Under the pieces are notes generated by a model. That model had not been told where the DNA came from and made no database searches. It was given only the letters and a program-made list of their open reading frames with translations. From positions 310,001-374,000 of the forward strand of contig JASISA010000003.1 of NCBI GenBank assembly GCA_031771865.1: a DNA stretch of 64,000 bases, read 5' to 3'. Source of the DNA: Nothophaeocryptopus gaeumannii (lineage: Eukaryota > Ascomycota > Dothideomycetes > Mycosphaerellales > Mycosphaerellaceae). This document shows positions 62,038 to 64,000 of the stretch, piece after piece. The position numbers were made by a program, and so were the translations under genes. The stretch's first letter is position 1. The number at the start of each line of letters is the position of its first letter.

Positions 62038-63932
62038 ATGTCGATTCTGAAGCAGGAGTACTTGGGCCTGCGAGGGCAGCCGCTTTCCAATGCCATAGGC
62101 GTGGTTGTAGCACTGTGTTTCTTGTAAGCGCATCAGTTTCTCGTGTCGAAAGCTGTACTGACAGACACAAGTCTTTATGGTTACGACCAAGTGAGTCCTT
62201 TCGGCAACCCATTGTCTTGCCCGTATCTCTAACATCAGCTAGGGTCTGATGGGAGGTTTCATGACCGTCCCGGCTTTTCTTCGCGAGTTCCCTGTCATGG
62301 ACATAATTGACAAGCCTGGCCAGCTCGGTCCTGTCCAAATCATCGGCTTCACAGTCGCGTCCTGGAACTTGGGATGCTTCTTATCTGCCGGAACAACCAT
62401 CTTCATTGGCGACCGAGTGGGACGAAAGAAGCTGGTGTGCATTGGCCTCGGTCTCCTGCTCTTAGGCGAGATCCTTCAATGCTCGTCTTACGTGTGGGGA
62501 CAGTTTGTGGTTGGCAGACTCATTGCTGGCTTTGGCAATGGTTTCAACTGCGCGACTCTGCCGGCGTGGCAGGCAGAGTGTACAAAGGCCCACCGTAGAG
62601 GTACACTGCTGATGCTGTCCGCTGGCGCAAGCATTGCTGCCGGTCTGACATCGGCTTACTGGATGGACTTTGCGTTCGCGTGGTTGCAGCCCAGCTCTGC
62701 TGGTTGGAGAGTACCGATTGCTCTTCAAGTTGGTCTGATCTTCATGGCTGGTGCACTCGTTGTGTTCATGCCGGAGAGTCCCAGGTAAGATCGCTAATGA
62801 AGTGGACTGCGAGCGATGCTGACCCTGTCGAAGATGGCTTATCCTTCAAGGTCGCGAAGACGCCGCCCTGCACGTCCTCTCTGCCCTCAACGACGAGCCT
62901 TCTGATACCCATGAGATCCGTCAAGAGTTCCTCCAGATCAAGGACGCTGTCATCGAAATGGCCAAGGCCAACTTCTCGAACGCCTTCCGTATGGGCGACT
63001 ACCGCGACGTCCACCGTGTCGTCCTCGCTGTCATGCTCCAGTTCTTTCAGCAGATCGGTGGCATCAACTTCATGACGCAGTATTACGCTGCCATGTTTAT
63101 GAACCAATATCTTTGGGTAGGCTGGAAAGCCCGCCTCTTAGCTGGTGGCGCTGGCACATGCTTCTTCCTGGCCTCTTTCGTCGCAGTCTTCTGCATCGAC
63201 CGTGTCTGCGGGCGTCGCGCTCTCCTGCTTTTCGGCACCACTGGCATGCTGGTTACCATGATCATCCTCACGATCATGCTCTACATCAATACGCGGGCTT
63301 CATTGGATGCAGGGACTGCCTTTGTCATCATATTCTGCATGTGCTGGGCAGTCGGATGGCAAGGAATCGCGTGGCTCTACCAGGTTGAAATCGTTCCGTT
63401 GAGGATCCGTGGTCCTGCTAACGCAATGTCCACCGCCGCCAACTGGTTGGCAAACTTCATCGTCGTCCTCATAGGCCCCGTTGCCTTCACGAACCTTCTC
63501 TGGAAGTCGTACCTCATCTTCGTCTGCACTAACGCAGTCATCCTGCCAATTATCTACTTCCTTTACCCCGAGACTTCACTGCGCTGTCTGGAGGAAGTCG
63601 ATTACATCTTCCACACTGCAAACTCTTCACCTCGCCCTTGGCTGGACGTCAAGAAGATTGCCGCGAACGAGCCGCTCTGGTATGGACAGGACGATGAGAC
63701 ACCATACGATTACGAGGCATCAGAATGGCATCAGCGCCACGTCAGGTTCTCGGACGAAGTCAAGGATTCTGAAGGTGACACAAAGACACTCACGGCGAGC
63801 TCGAGCACTGGCATGGAGAAGGTCGTCAGCAATAGCAGCGATTCTGCGCCTAGTCCAAATGTTCCTGGGAGTCTCAGTCGGGAGAATAGTGATGAAGGGA
63901 GGCCAAGGCGTAAAGGTGTCGGGAGGGTATGA
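62038..63932 (+). CDS. MFS sugar transporter
   Basis: Four exons: 62038-62123, 62172-62190, 62243-62784 and 62834-63932, with introns of 48, 52 and 49 nt, giving 581 aa. The second exon is only 19 nt (FLYGYDQ) and completes the first transmembrane helix. The GYDQG motif after helix 1 is typical of fungal sugar porters. Further hallmarks are GDRVGRKKL (loop 2-3, RxGRR/K), MPESPR/WLILQGRE (PESPRWL split by the last intron), QFFQQIGGINFMTQYYAAMF (QQ.xGxN...YY) and IDRVCGRRALLLF (second DxxGRR-like). PETSLRCLEEVDYIF is the C-terminal PET(K/S)xxxLE(E)xD motif. Twelve helices are expected. The C-terminal tail (about 100 residues) is Ser-rich and charged. Substrate cannot be told from sequence; it is a plasma-membrane H+ symporter or facilitator by family. 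Confidence 0.93.
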
Positions 63933-64000
63933 GAAAAATTTTGATTGACCATTTGGAGCTACGTAGGAGGGGAGGAAGTCACTCCTTTGGAAGATTCTTG

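Noticed and set aside
61380..62340. Overlapping 185-codon minus-strand frames
   Set aside because: They overlap each other and the first exons of the MFS transporter and show no recognisable motif.
1..64000. CRISPR arrays, rRNA, tRNA, insertion sequences and bacterial terminators
   Set aside because: I searched by eye for repeat-spacer patterns, tRNA T-loop motifs and terminal inverted repeats and found none I could support; small tRNA genes could still be missed without a covariance-model search.

Overview
This window is nuclear DNA of a filamentous ascomycete (Pezizomycotina, probably Dothideomycetes). The evidence is genes broken by many short introns (mostly 46-75 nt, GT...AG with CTRAC-like branch sites), typical Pezizomycotina housekeeping proteins, and fungus-specific families. 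There are no bacterial operons, CRISPR arrays, rRNA or recognisable tRNA genes. The class-level assignment is inference.

Layout. 0.6-8.2 kb: a vacuolar TRP channel (YVC1-like, -), NuA4 subunit EAF7 (+), a small membrane protein (+) and two tandem DUF7918-like genes (+). 8.3-10.7 kb: a decayed F-box-like relic (+) facing its intact paralog (-). 11.4-26.2 kb, housekeeping block: pyruvate dehydrogenase E2 (-), the ARF-GEF SEC7 (+), eIF5B (-) and a Yip1-domain Golgi protein (-). 26.7-37.3 kb: an ankyrin-repeat pseudogene, proline iminopeptidase (-), a GH114 secreted glycosidase (-), a GNAT acetyltransferase (-), a zinc-type alcohol dehydrogenase/quinone reductase (+), siroheme synthase MET8 (-) and the FYVE protein PEP7/VAC1 (+). 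37.3-57.7 kb, accessory-looking block: two divergently transcribed Rieske-oxygenase-related genes, four copies of an unrecognised protein family (one intact, one with a single frameshift, two decayed), an acyltransferase-3 membrane protein, a frameshifted KRE2/KTR mannosyltransferase, two secreted Ser/Thr/Asn-rich proteins and the ER glucosyltransferase ALG6. 58.2-63.9 kb: eIF2-alpha (SUI2), a tiny membrane protein and an MFS sugar transporter.

How genes work together. SEC7, the Yip1 protein and PEP7 serve Golgi and endosome traffic. ALG6 and the KTR enzyme act on glycoproteins in ER and Golgi. eIF5B and eIF2-alpha act in translation initiation. Most neighbours are functionally unrelated, as is usual in fungi.

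The strongest candidate for something new is the divergent pair at 37.3-40.2 kb. One product carries a complete Rieske [2Fe-2S] motif behind a membrane anchor but lacks the mononuclear-iron motif of Rieske oxygenases. The other carries the mononuclear-iron motif but has no Rieske motif. Together they look like one oxygenase split into two genes. Second is the four-copy unknown family next door. Spliced models below were made by hand from splice signals and frame continuity; boundaries marked uncertain should be checked with RNA-seq.
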